8,403 nucleotides of DNA. Origin: Alistipes sp. Lineage in GTDB: Bacteria; Bacteroidota; Bacteroidia; Bacteroidales; Rikenellaceae. Under the pieces are notes generated by a model, which saw nothing but the letters and a program-made list of their open reading frames with translations, did no database searches and had not been told where the DNA came from. The DNA lies in contig JAFOCZ010000048.1 in the NCBI GenBank assembly GCA_017380955.1, positions 1 to 8,403 of the forward strand, given 5' to 3'. Below are positions 1 to 5,930 of the stretch, piece after piece (position 1 is the stretch's first letter; every line of letters begins with the position of its first letter). The position numbers and the translations under genes were made by a program.

Positions 1-110
1 ATTTCTGTCCCTACAGCTTTGCCAAGTCGTTCAAGAAAGCTTTGAGCTGAGATCTCACATACACCTATTGTTAGCAACAGAATAAGTGTTACGACAACAT
101 TCTTCCTCAT
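1..110 (-). CDS. Exported protein of unknown function, N-terminal fragment
   Basis: Only the first 36 codons are inside the window; the gene continues past the left edge. The start is the ATG at 108-110, followed by Met-Arg-Lys-Asn, a hydrophobic run (VVVTLILLLTIGV) and a probable signal peptidase I site after Ile-Ser-Ala (residues 19 to 22), with mature Gln-Ser-Phe-Leu-Glu-Arg-Leu. Cys18 is preceded by Val, which fits a lipobox poorly, so a soluble exported product is more likely than a lipoprotein. No clear Shine-Dalgarno sequence or Bacteroidetes promoter was found in the A/T-rich stretch just upstream. Too little of the mature protein is visible to name a family. The signal peptide is seen directly; export to the periplasm or beyond is inferred. 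Confidence 0.72.
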   Translation of the reverse strand, partial: MRKNVVVTLILLLTIGVCEISAQSFLERLGKAVGTE

Positions 111-222
111 AAATCTATAGTATTTATTATTTAACAATTAATCATCTGATATTTTGACCAATAAGCCGATATTTTTCGCAATCCAACCAACGAAGAATCG
201 TGGCACTGCAATGCCATCTTCT

Positions 223-346
223 AAGTCGGAGGTCGTAGGAATAACCTTTATTCAGAGAATATGGTAATAGCAGCCCACACTATAGCGTGAGAAATCATTA
301 CGCTTTTTCTCTCTGAATAGTCTTGAATTTCCTACGTTCCCGACTT
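223..346. repeat. Large imperfect palindrome (124 bp)
   Basis: Matching blocks occur in mirror order: aagtcgg (223-229) with ccgactt (340-346), cgtaggaa (234-241) with ttcctacg (329-336), tattcagaga (249-258) with tctctgaata (310-319), and gtaat (264-268) with attac (297-301). A weak inner stem has cac at 276-278 and gtg at 287-289. All pairs share a centre near 283-285, so the element could fold into one long interrupted hairpin. It could be a miniature inverted-repeat or REP-like element, or the remains of two inverted copies of one repeat. No transposase is near it. The pairing is seen directly; the nature of the element is inferred. Confidence 0.55.
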
Positions 347-643
347 CGAGATAAGCATAACGCTTCTTCTTTTTCAAATGTCTTGGATAGAGTTGCCTCA
401 ATCCAACTACAAAATTAGTAAAATCGCACGAATAATAACACTCTTTTGTGGCCTTTGTAGGATAGAATAGAAAAATCACCTCCCGCGCATCCGCGAAAAG
501 TGATTAAATAATAGGTCTAACTATGTACACTTAATTTAGACTACATAGAAGACTACATGAGAAGAGTAAGATTGGAGTTTTAGCGGTTTTTGTGAGCAAT
601 ATCGTTTCACAGCACAACTGCCTAATGTTTTGAATATAAATAA

Positions 644-675
644 TTTCAGCGGTGAAATGTTATTCACCGCTGAAA
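644..675 (-). terminator. Hairpin terminator after the coiled-coil gene
   Basis: A perfect 13-bp inverted repeat (tttcagcggtgaa at 644-656, ttcaccgctgaaa at 663-675) encloses a 6-nt loop. Read on the minus strand it is followed by a T/A-rich tail (ttatttatatt). It lies about 50 bp past the stop of the gene at 726-1178 and probably ends its transcript. The stem also exists on the plus strand, but no T-run follows there. Confidence 0.7.
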
Positions 676-704
676 AAGGACTATCCTACTGAGTTACCCC
701 TTTT
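674..704 (-). terminator. Second, upstream hairpin with T-run
   Basis: On the minus strand AAAAGG (704-699) pairs with CCTTTT (679-674), with ACT/AGT pairing further in, and the 3' arm is itself a T-run. It lies 21 bp after the stop codon at 726 and overlaps the next hairpin by two bases, so the two form a tandem terminator. Its loop resembles a tRNA D-arm (see findings), but no complete tRNA can be folded. Confidence 0.45.
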
Positions 705-725
705 ACTATAGTATATACACCTATA

Positions 726-1178
726 CTACTTCTTCTCTGCCGAATGCGCCTCGGCCTTTAGGCGTGCTATCTCGGCCTTGGCCTGTGCCTCAGCACCCTT
801 ATACTTAGCCTCCACAGACTTGGTGTTGGCCTTGGCTGCGGCAATCTCCTGCTTAGACTGTTTCTGATGCTGCTTGTATACCGCTGCACCATCATCATAC
901 TTTGCTCGAGCCTCCTTCAGTATGCGCTTCTGCTCATCGACAGCCAACTTATAACTCTCCTTAACAGCCTCGAACTCGCGCTTTGCATTCTCCACACGAT
1001 CCTTCGCTGCGTCGGTGATACGATTCTCCTCTGCGCGAGCCTGAGCCATAGCAGCCTTACGGGCATTTACAGCGCGGTCATACTCTATCTGTGCATCGGC
1101 CAAAGTCTTTACAGGATCCTGAGCCGATGCCACAACAACACACATCACTGCGGCTAAAATCATAATAATTCTCTTCAT
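726..1178 (-). CDS. Small exported coiled-coil protein, function unknown
   Basis: This gene encodes 150 residues. Residues 1 to 19 form a signal peptide (Met-Lys-Arg, then a hydrophobic core, ending Val-Ala-Ser-Ala before Gln20-Asp21). The remaining roughly 130 residues are almost entirely Ala, Lys, Glu, Gln and Arg, with no Trp and few Gly or Pro. They read as one long amphipathic helix or coiled coil. The product is therefore probably a helical periplasmic protein. No enzyme motif, OmpA-like domain or lipobox is visible, and I do not recognise a named family. The gene has its own promoter (1209-1240) and its own terminators, so it is transcribed separately from the starch genes and need not share their role. 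The start is supported by the signal peptide and by the promoter lying 31 bp upstream; a GAGG lies two bases before the ATG. Confidence 0.85.
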   Translation of the reverse strand: MKRIIMILAAVMCVVVASAQDPVKTLADAQIEYDRAVNARKAAMAQARAEENRITDAAKDRVENAKREFEAVKESYKLAVDEQKRILKEARAKYDDGAAVYKQHQKQSKQEIAAAKANTKSVEAKYKGAEAQAKAEIARLKAEAHSAEKK

Positions 1179-1208
1179 ATCCTCAACAAGTTTTTAGTTC
1201 GTATAGCA

Positions 1209-1240
1209 CAAATATAACAAATAATATCTACACCAACAAA
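1209..1240 (-). promoter_or_regulatory. Bacteroidetes-type promoter for the coiled-coil gene
   Basis: On the minus strand there is TTTG (1240-1237), a 20-bp spacer, then TATATTTG (1216-1209). This is an exact match to the Bacteroidetes primary-sigma consensus of TTTG at -33 and TAnnTTTG at -7 with 19-21 bp spacing. Transcription would start near 1203, leaving a leader of about 25 nt before the ATG at 1178. The TTTG box shares bases with the T-run of the operon terminator. The motif is seen directly; its activity is inferred. Confidence 0.75.
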
Positions 1241-1264
1241 AAAAGTAGCGAATTTCTTCGCTAC
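1238..1264 (-). terminator. Intrinsic terminator of the GH13 operon
   Basis: A perfect 8-bp stem (gtagcgaa 1245-1252, ttcgctac 1257-1264) with loop tttc is followed, on the minus strand, by a run of seven T (1244-1238). It sits 23 bp after the stop of the SusA-like gene and marks the end of the GH13 transcription unit. Confidence 0.88.
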
Positions 1265-1287
1265 TCCTTTTCGGTTTACGTCGCTCT

Positions 1288-3153
1288 CTATCGCTGGAAC
1301 TCCACCACAAGGGCCGACATTGGAGCAACCTTTGCGCCCGTCATCGTCACAATCTCCCCGGTGATGACATCACGACCCTCGGTAAGACCCTCTGCAATCT
1401 CAGCATAACGTGCCCACGGAATCTCACACACCGAATCGGTGTTGTTGATATATACGAACACCACATCGTTATCATCGTAGCGGAAATAGGCGTAGGTGTT
1501 ATCACGGTCAATGAAGTGCATAGTCTTGCCGCTGTGGATTACATCCTTTGTCTTACGCCAATTCATAATGGCGCGTGTATAGTCGTAGACATCCTTCTGT
1601 GCGCCGCTATGCTGTGCCTTATCGAAGAGATTCTGCGCATCACCATCCCAACCACCAGGGAAGTCCACACGAAGCGTAGGATGACCCTTAGAGCGATCTG
1701 TAGAGCGGAACATAAGTTCGTCGCCATAGAGAATCTGTGGCATACCACGAAGTGTGGCAAGCAGCGTATGCACAATCTTCATCTTACGGCTATCACCCTC
1801 GCACACATCGCCAATACGGTCTGTATCGTGGTTTGCAGCCATAATCATCATATTGCTAAGGTCGTGGTATACGAAGTCGTGCGATAGCACATCGTAGACG
1901 CGAGTCATACCCTGACCCCACGCAACATTCGAGCCTGCCTCGGTCATAGCAGCACGCATAGCATCGTGGAGCGGGAAGTCCATAATAGACTTCAGATTTG
2001 AGTTAAAGCCATCCTTATTGGCGTTATCACCCTGCCAGTATGCCAACTGAGGTATTGACGATGTCCACACCTCACCAACGATGTTGAAGTTCGGATACTC
2101 CGCCATAACAGCCTTACACCACTCGCTCATAGGACCCTTCTCGTTATATGGGTAGGTATCTACACGGAAACCATCCAAATCCGCATACTCCACCCACCAT
2201 ACTGCCCACTGCTTGAAGTAGTGGAGGAGATATGGGTTGTCGAGATTCATATCCGCCATAGAGCGGTCAAACCATCCGCTCTCCATCTGATACAAGTCCG
2301 ACTTCGAGGCGTTGAAGTCCATATTCGTAGAGAATGTCCAGTTAGACTGCGTATACTTATCCCACTGGTGTGTCCAGTCGGCAAAAGGCTGGTCAGCATA
2401 CCACCAATGTGTCGTAGAACTGTGGTTTGGCACGATATCCATAATAACCTTCAAGTCGCGCTTGTGGCACTCCTCGACATACTCCTTAAACAACTCGTTG
2501 CTGCCGAAGCGTGGGTCTATGAGATAGTAGTCGCTGCACGAATAGCCGTGATACGACGCACCATTCTCATTGTCGAGCAACAGCGGTGTAGACCATATTG
2601 CCGTAGCACCGAGGTCTGCGATATAGTCCAAATGCGCCATCATACCCTCGAGGTCACCACCGTGACGACGTCCTGGATGTGAGCGCTGCGCCTTCTCCGC
2701 AGTGTCATCCGTAAAGTCATTCTCGGGGTTACCATTAGCAAAGCGGTCTGGCATAATGAGGTATACAAGGTCGGCATTTGTGAAACTCTCGCGGTACTTA
2801 GAGTCTGCCCTGCGCTCTGCGATGACATACTCATACTCATACTTACGCTTGCCATCGCTGAAGCAGAGTCTATAGACATCTGCCTTGGCATCCTTGGCAA
2901 TAGCAACATCCACAAAGATATAGTTAGGGCTATCGGCCTTATGCACCTTCGTAACCTCCACACCCTGCTTCTCGGGCAAGATAGTTACGTCGTAAGCAGA
3001 CACACCCTCGCCATTTACCATAATCTGCAGCGGTGTGGTCATACCCACCCACCACGACAATGGCTCTACGTGCTTTATCTCGAACTTAGGCTTTGCAGCC
3101 GTTGCCGACATAGCAACAGCCAAAAGCATAACAACACTAAATAATCTTCTCAT
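1288..3153 (-). CDS. susA: SusA-like periplasmic neopullulanase / cyclomaltodextrinase (GH13)
   Basis: This 621-residue GH13 hydrolase should cleave pullulan, cyclodextrins or starch-derived maltooligosaccharides in the periplasm, as SusA of the Bacteroides starch system does; SusA is of nearly the same length. A cleavable signal peptide ends near Ala20 (Ser-Ala-Thr-Ala-Ala before Lys-Pro-Lys). Residues about 22-112 form the N-terminal beta domain typical of cyclomaltodextrinases. The (beta/alpha)8 barrel starts near residue 128 (Tyr-Leu-Ile-Met-Pro-Asp-Arg-Phe). A C-terminal beta domain runs from about 545 to 621. GH13 motifs are DIVPNH (239-244), GFRVD with nucleophile Asp332, VGE with acid/base Glu361, and NHD with Asp443; His202 lies in the YHGY motif. 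It is the last gene of the operon, 16 bp after the previous stop, and a terminator follows. The symbol is by resemblance; exact substrate preference cannot be read from the sequence. Confidence 0.9.
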   Translation of the reverse strand: MRRLFSVVMLLAVAMSATAAKPKFEIKHVEPLSWWVGMTTPLQIMVNGEGVSAYDVTILPEKQGVEVTKVHKADSPNYIFVDVAIAKDAKADVYRLCFSDGKRKYEYEYVIAERRADSKYRESFTNADLVYLIMPDRFANGNPENDFTDDTAEKAQRSHPGRRHGGDLEGMMAHLDYIADLGATAIWSTPLLLDNENGASYHGYSCSDYYLIDPRFGSNELFKEYVEECHKRDLKVIMDIVPNHSSTTHWWYADQPFADWTHQWDKYTQSNWTFSTNMDFNASKSDLYQMESGWFDRSMADMNLDNPYLLHYFKQWAVWWVEYADLDGFRVDTYPYNEKGPMSEWCKAVMAEYPNFNIVGEVWTSSIPQLAYWQGDNANKDGFNSNLKSIMDFPLHDAMRAAMTEAGSNVAWGQGMTRVYDVLSHDFVYHDLSNMMIMAANHDTDRIGDVCEGDSRKMKIVHTLLATLRGMPQILYGDELMFRSTDRSKGHPTLRVDFPGGWDGDAQNLFDKAQHSGAQKDVYDYTRAIMNWRKTKDVIHSGKTMHFIDRDNTYAYFRYDDNDVVFVYINNTDSVCEIPWARYAEIAEGLTEGRDVITGEIVTMTGAKVAPMSALVVEFQR

Positions 3154-3157
3154 ATTT

Positions 3158-3162
3158 CTCCT
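3158..3162 (-). promoter_or_regulatory. Shine-Dalgarno AGGAG before the SusA-like gene
   Basis: The 16-bp gap before the ATG at 3153 reads, on the minus strand, AGAGGAG and then AAAT. This puts a good anti-16S match four bases before the start. The other genes of the operon lack such a site and have only A-rich leaders, as is usual in Bacteroidota. It supports the chosen start and hints at stronger or independent translation of this gene. Confidence 0.55.
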
Positions 3163-3169
3163 CTTTATC

Positions 3170-4453
3170 CTATTTCACAAGAATCTTATATCCCCAAGGC
3201 TCTATGTCGCGCTCTACGTGGTCATCAAGCACCACACGCTCGCCCGTGATGGCATCCTTATACTTTCCAGCGTAGATACCTGTGCGGAAGTCGGCGTGGA
3301 TGGTGTATGGCGAAAGATTCATCATAGCCACCACACGGCTACCCTCCACCTCACGCACAAAGGTCATCATACAATCCTTGGCATTATTCTCAATCTCTAT
3401 CATCTCGCCACCACGCTCTCCAGCACACAACGCAGGCTCGCTATGTTTGAGCGCTGCAAGGCTGCGATATAGTCTCGTGGCGTAACCCTCACGGTACTTC
3501 TCCTCGGGGATAGCGTCACGCTCGAAGAACTCGAATGAGTGGTCATAACCAACCTCCTGACCTGTGTAGATAAGAGGCATTGTCGATGGCATAAGGAACG
3601 TCATAGCCGTCATAACCTCCAGCGCAGCACCAAAGCGTGACTGCTCCGAGCCACTCCACGAGTTTTCGTCGTGGTTGGATGTGAAACTCATACGCATAGC
3701 CTCGAGAGGATATCGTGCGCGCTCCGAGTGTATGGCATTGCGCAAATCCCACACACGGCGAGCACCCTTGGCGATGTCGACCATAATATGGTGGACATTC
3801 CACTGATAACTCATATTAAACGCATTGTCGAAGAGGTTATCCTCCTCGGCCTCGGCCAACATAAAGATGTCGCTCTTGATGCGATGCAACTCCTCGGAAG
3901 CCTCCTGCCAGAACTCTATAGGCACCAACATCGCCATATCGCAACGGAAGCCATCCACATCGAAGTTCTCGACCCAATAACGCATAGCATCTATCTGTCC
4001 GCGCCACACATCGTGGTTTGCATAGTTTAGTTTTGCGGTATCTGTCCAGTCCCAGGGCACCTTAGCAACACCCTGCTCGTCGCGCTCATACCAATCTGCA
4101 GGGCGCTCCGCGATCCATCGTGCATCGCGTGCTGTGTGGTTTGCCACCCAGTCCAACAACACACGCATACCCATAGCGTGTGCCGCAACAACAAAGGCGC
4201 GGAAGTCATCATCAGTGCCAAACTCAGGGTTTACGGCAGTGTAGTCTTTAATAGAATAGTACGATCCCAACGAGCCTTTGCGACCATCCTCACCGATGGG
4301 ATAGATGGGCATCAGCCATATGGCATCGACACCTATGGAGCGTAGAAAAGGGAGTCGCTCTATGGCAGCGCGGAACGTACCCTCGGCAGTCAACTGCCTG
4401 ACGTTCATCTCATAAAGCACCGCAGAGAAACTCCACTCGGGATTCATATACAT
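3170..4453 (-). CDS. GH13 alpha-amylase-family enzyme without export signal (probably cytoplasmic)
   Basis: This gene encodes about 427 residues and a GH13 alpha-glucan hydrolase of the compact AmyA-like bacterial/archaeal type. The reading frame is open further upstream to 4510, but that extension runs through the terminator hairpin at 4466-4500. I therefore place the start at the ATG at 4453, or alternatively the ATG at 4447, which gives Met-Asn-Pro-Glu-Trp. Neither start gives a signal peptide, so the enzyme should be cytoplasmic. In numbering from 4453, motifs are LDWVANH (Asp101), GFRCD with nucleophile Asp172, LAE with acid/base Glu201, and SNHD with Asp262. A C-terminal beta domain starts near residue 350. 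It is clearly paralogous to the exported enzyme upstream, sharing strings such as LGSYYSI, NPEFGT, DWVANHT, TSNHDENSW and PLIYTGQE. Likely role: hydrolysing imported maltodextrins. It is followed at 16 bp by the SusA-like gene. Confidence 0.9.
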   Translation of the reverse strand: MYMNPEWSFSAVLYEMNVRQLTAEGTFRAAIERLPFLRSIGVDAIWLMPIYPIGEDGRKGSLGSYYSIKDYTAVNPEFGTDDDFRAFVVAAHAMGMRVLLDWVANHTARDARWIAERPADWYERDEQGVAKVPWDWTDTAKLNYANHDVWRGQIDAMRYWVENFDVDGFRCDMAMLVPIEFWQEASEELHRIKSDIFMLAEAEEDNLFDNAFNMSYQWNVHHIMVDIAKGARRVWDLRNAIHSERARYPLEAMRMSFTSNHDENSWSGSEQSRFGAALEVMTAMTFLMPSTMPLIYTGQEVGYDHSFEFFERDAIPEEKYREGYATRLYRSLAALKHSEPALCAGERGGEMIEIENNAKDCMMTFVREVEGSRVVAMMNLSPYTIHADFRTGIYAGKYKDAITGERVVLDDHVERDIEPWGYKILVK

Positions 4454-4465
4454 AGAAATAGATAT

Positions 4466-4500
4466 AAAAAACATCTGGCAGGGGCTACCCCACCAGATGT
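4466..4500 (-). terminator. Intrinsic terminator hairpin inside the GH13 operon
   Basis: On the minus strand an 8-bp stem (ACATCTGG 4500-4493, CCAGATGT 4478-4471) encloses a second GGGG/CCCC stem (4491-4488, 4484-4481) with a 3-nt loop, and six T follow directly (4471-4466). This has all parts of a Rho-independent terminator. It lies 16 bp past the stop of the lipoprotein amylase and only 12 bp before the ATG at 4453. It should reduce transcription of the last two genes, or act as a 3'-end processing and stability element that sets different transcript levels. Confidence 0.82.
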
Positions 4501-4516
4501 TGTATAACAATTAGAT

Positions 4517-5914
4517 TTACTTCGCCAAAAGGTAGAACTGCCAAGGTGCCAACTCGATAGTCTGGCCAGCAACCAACGACATCTCCTTACCACAAGCGCA
4601 ACGGTAGTCACCAGCGTTAGCCTCAGCAACTACGAATGTCTGAGCCTCAGCCGAGAAGTTGAACACACAGAATACGGTGTTCTCGGCATTCTCGCGTGTG
4701 AAGGCAAGAACAGCCTCTGGAGCCTCCTCGATGATGTTGATAGGCGCTACAACCTTACCAGCAGCCAATGCTGAGTTGTCGTGGCGGAATGCACAGAGAT
4801 TCTTGTAGAACTCACGATACTCCTTGCCATACTCCAAGTCTACCAACTCCTTCACAGAGTCCTTCTCGAAGAATGCCAAACGGCGGTTGAGACCAATCTC
4901 CTGACCTGTGTAGATGAGAGGCTGAGACTTTGGAAGTACGAAAGTGAGGGCTGCGAAGGTCTTGTGAGCATCACCCATACGCTCCATCTCGGTACCTGCC
5001 CAAGAGTTCTCGTCGTGGTTTGATGTAAACATAAGACGCATAGCAGGTGCTGGGTACTTCTCATCGTCGCGTACCAAATACTCCTTCAAATCCTTAACGG
5101 TCTTAGCATCGGTCTTGATAGTGCCATCGCCAGCAACATTCTTAGTCTCGCTGCCACCCTTTGCCATAGCATTGAAGATGTGGTGCAACTCCCAAGCATA
5201 GGTAGCCTCGAAGCCGCTCCTGTGCAACCACTGCTCCTCGCCCTCAGCCAAGAGGTATACGTCAGGGTTAATCTTGCGAATCTCCTTCCAAGCGTTAGCC
5301 CAGAAGTCACTAGGAACGTTCATAGCAACGTCGCAACGGTAGCCATCTACGCCCTTCTCAATCCAGAACTTGAGAGCGTCGAGCATCGCAACACGCATCT
5401 CTACATTCTCGTAGTTGAGTTTTGCGATATCTGTCCAGTCGTACTCCACGATAGGAAGACCTGTAGCCTCGTCCATAACATACCAATCCTTCTTACCCTC
5501 GTTCCACCAGTTAGCATCGCGAGATGTGTGGTTTGCCACCCAGTCGATGATAACCTTCAAGCCGAGGTCGTGAGCAGTAGCAAGGAAGCGGTCGAAATCC
5601 TCCATAGTACCGAACTCAGGGTTGATAGCCTTGTTGTCGATGATAGAGTAGTATGAGCCGAGAGTACCCTTACGGCCATCAACGCCGATAGGGCTCACAG
5701 GCATAAGCCATACGATATCCACACCCATATCCTTCAACTCTGGGAGATACTTCTCTGCAGCAGCAAAAGTACCCTCCTCAGTAGCCTGACGGATATTCAA
5801 CTCATAGACTACAGAGTTGAACTTGTTGAACTCACGCTGCACCTCCTGCTTCTTGCAGTCACAGCAGCCTACGAATGTCGCGATAGCAGCGACGAACAAT
5901 AAAAACTTCTTCAT
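4517..5914 (-). CDS. GH13 alpha-amylase lipoprotein
   Basis: This gene encodes 465 residues from the ATG at 5914. The frame is open for ten more codons to 5944, but that start would overlap the upstream gene and put a polar stretch before the signal peptide; from 5914 the protein begins Met-Lys-Lys-Phe-Leu-Leu. A hydrophobic core and Phe-Val-Gly-Cys17 make a lipobox, so the mature protein is probably anchored in the envelope. The export tag after the cysteine (Cys-Asp-Cys-Lys-Lys-Gln) does not clearly match the acidic surface-export signals of Bacteroidota, so side of the membrane is uncertain. GH13 motifs are IDWVANH (Asp124), GYRCD with nucleophile Asp195, LAE with acid/base Glu224, and SNHD with Asp301. 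A C-terminal beta domain covers about 390-465. Compared with its cytosolic paralogue downstream it has a roughly 15-residue Gly/Lys/Asp-rich insertion near 253-272. The upstream gene ends 16 bp before it. Confidence 0.91.
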   Translation of the reverse strand: MKKFLLFVAAIATFVGCCDCKKQEVQREFNKFNSVVYELNIRQATEEGTFAAAEKYLPELKDMGVDIVWLMPVSPIGVDGRKGTLGSYYSIIDNKAINPEFGTMEDFDRFLATAHDLGLKVIIDWVANHTSRDANWWNEGKKDWYVMDEATGLPIVEYDWTDIAKLNYENVEMRVAMLDALKFWIEKGVDGYRCDVAMNVPSDFWANAWKEIRKINPDVYLLAEGEEQWLHRSGFEATYAWELHHIFNAMAKGGSETKNVAGDGTIKTDAKTVKDLKEYLVRDDEKYPAPAMRLMFTSNHDENSWAGTEMERMGDAHKTFAALTFVLPKSQPLIYTGQEIGLNRRLAFFEKDSVKELVDLEYGKEYREFYKNLCAFRHDNSALAAGKVVAPINIIEEAPEAVLAFTRENAENTVFCVFNFSAEAQTFVVAEANAGDYRCACGKEMSLVAGQTIELAPWQFYLLAK

Positions 5915-5930
5915 ATTAACTCTATTTTGA

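Larger units (their letters stand above)
111..725. other. Gene-free region of about 615 bp
   Basis: No convincing gene is seen here. One 75-codon minus-strand reading frame (252 to 479) has a Lys/Arg/Tyr-rich sequence with no signal peptide or motif and lies across a large palindrome, so I do not call it. What is present is the imperfect palindrome at 223-346, a 9-bp direct repeat (agactacat at 538-546 and 550-558, period 12), and two hairpins at 644-704 that probably terminate the gene to their right. The stretch is richer in A/T than the genes around it. Confidence 0.6.

Noticed and set aside
252..479. Minus-strand open frame of 75 codons
   Set aside because: It has no ribosome site, signal or motif, and its 3' half is part of the palindrome at 223-346. 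It is probably non-coding, though a decayed gene cannot be excluded.
538..558. Two 9-bp direct repeats (agactacat) with period 12
   Set aside because: Too short and only two copies; no associated gene or third unit, so it is not called as an operator array or CRISPR.
867..1157. Plus-strand open frame of 96 codons with hydrophobic, Leu/Cys-rich translation
   Set aside because: It is the antisense of the Ala/Lys/Glu-rich coiled-coil gene, which explains the Leu/Cys bias. The minus-strand gene has a signal peptide, promoter and terminator.
2221..2682. Plus-strand open frame of 153 codons
   Set aside because: It is antisense to the catalytic region of the SusA-like gene; Val/Ile/Arg-rich translation typical of a shadow frame.
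4454..4510. Longer N-terminus (19 extra codons) for the signal-less GH13 enzyme
   Set aside because: It would translate through the terminator hairpin and T-run, and the added residues are not a signal peptide nor similar to the paralogue.
5180..5656. Plus-strand open frame of 158 codons
   Set aside because: It is antisense to the conserved GH13 barrel of the 465-residue lipoprotein, with no signal, motif or start context of its own.
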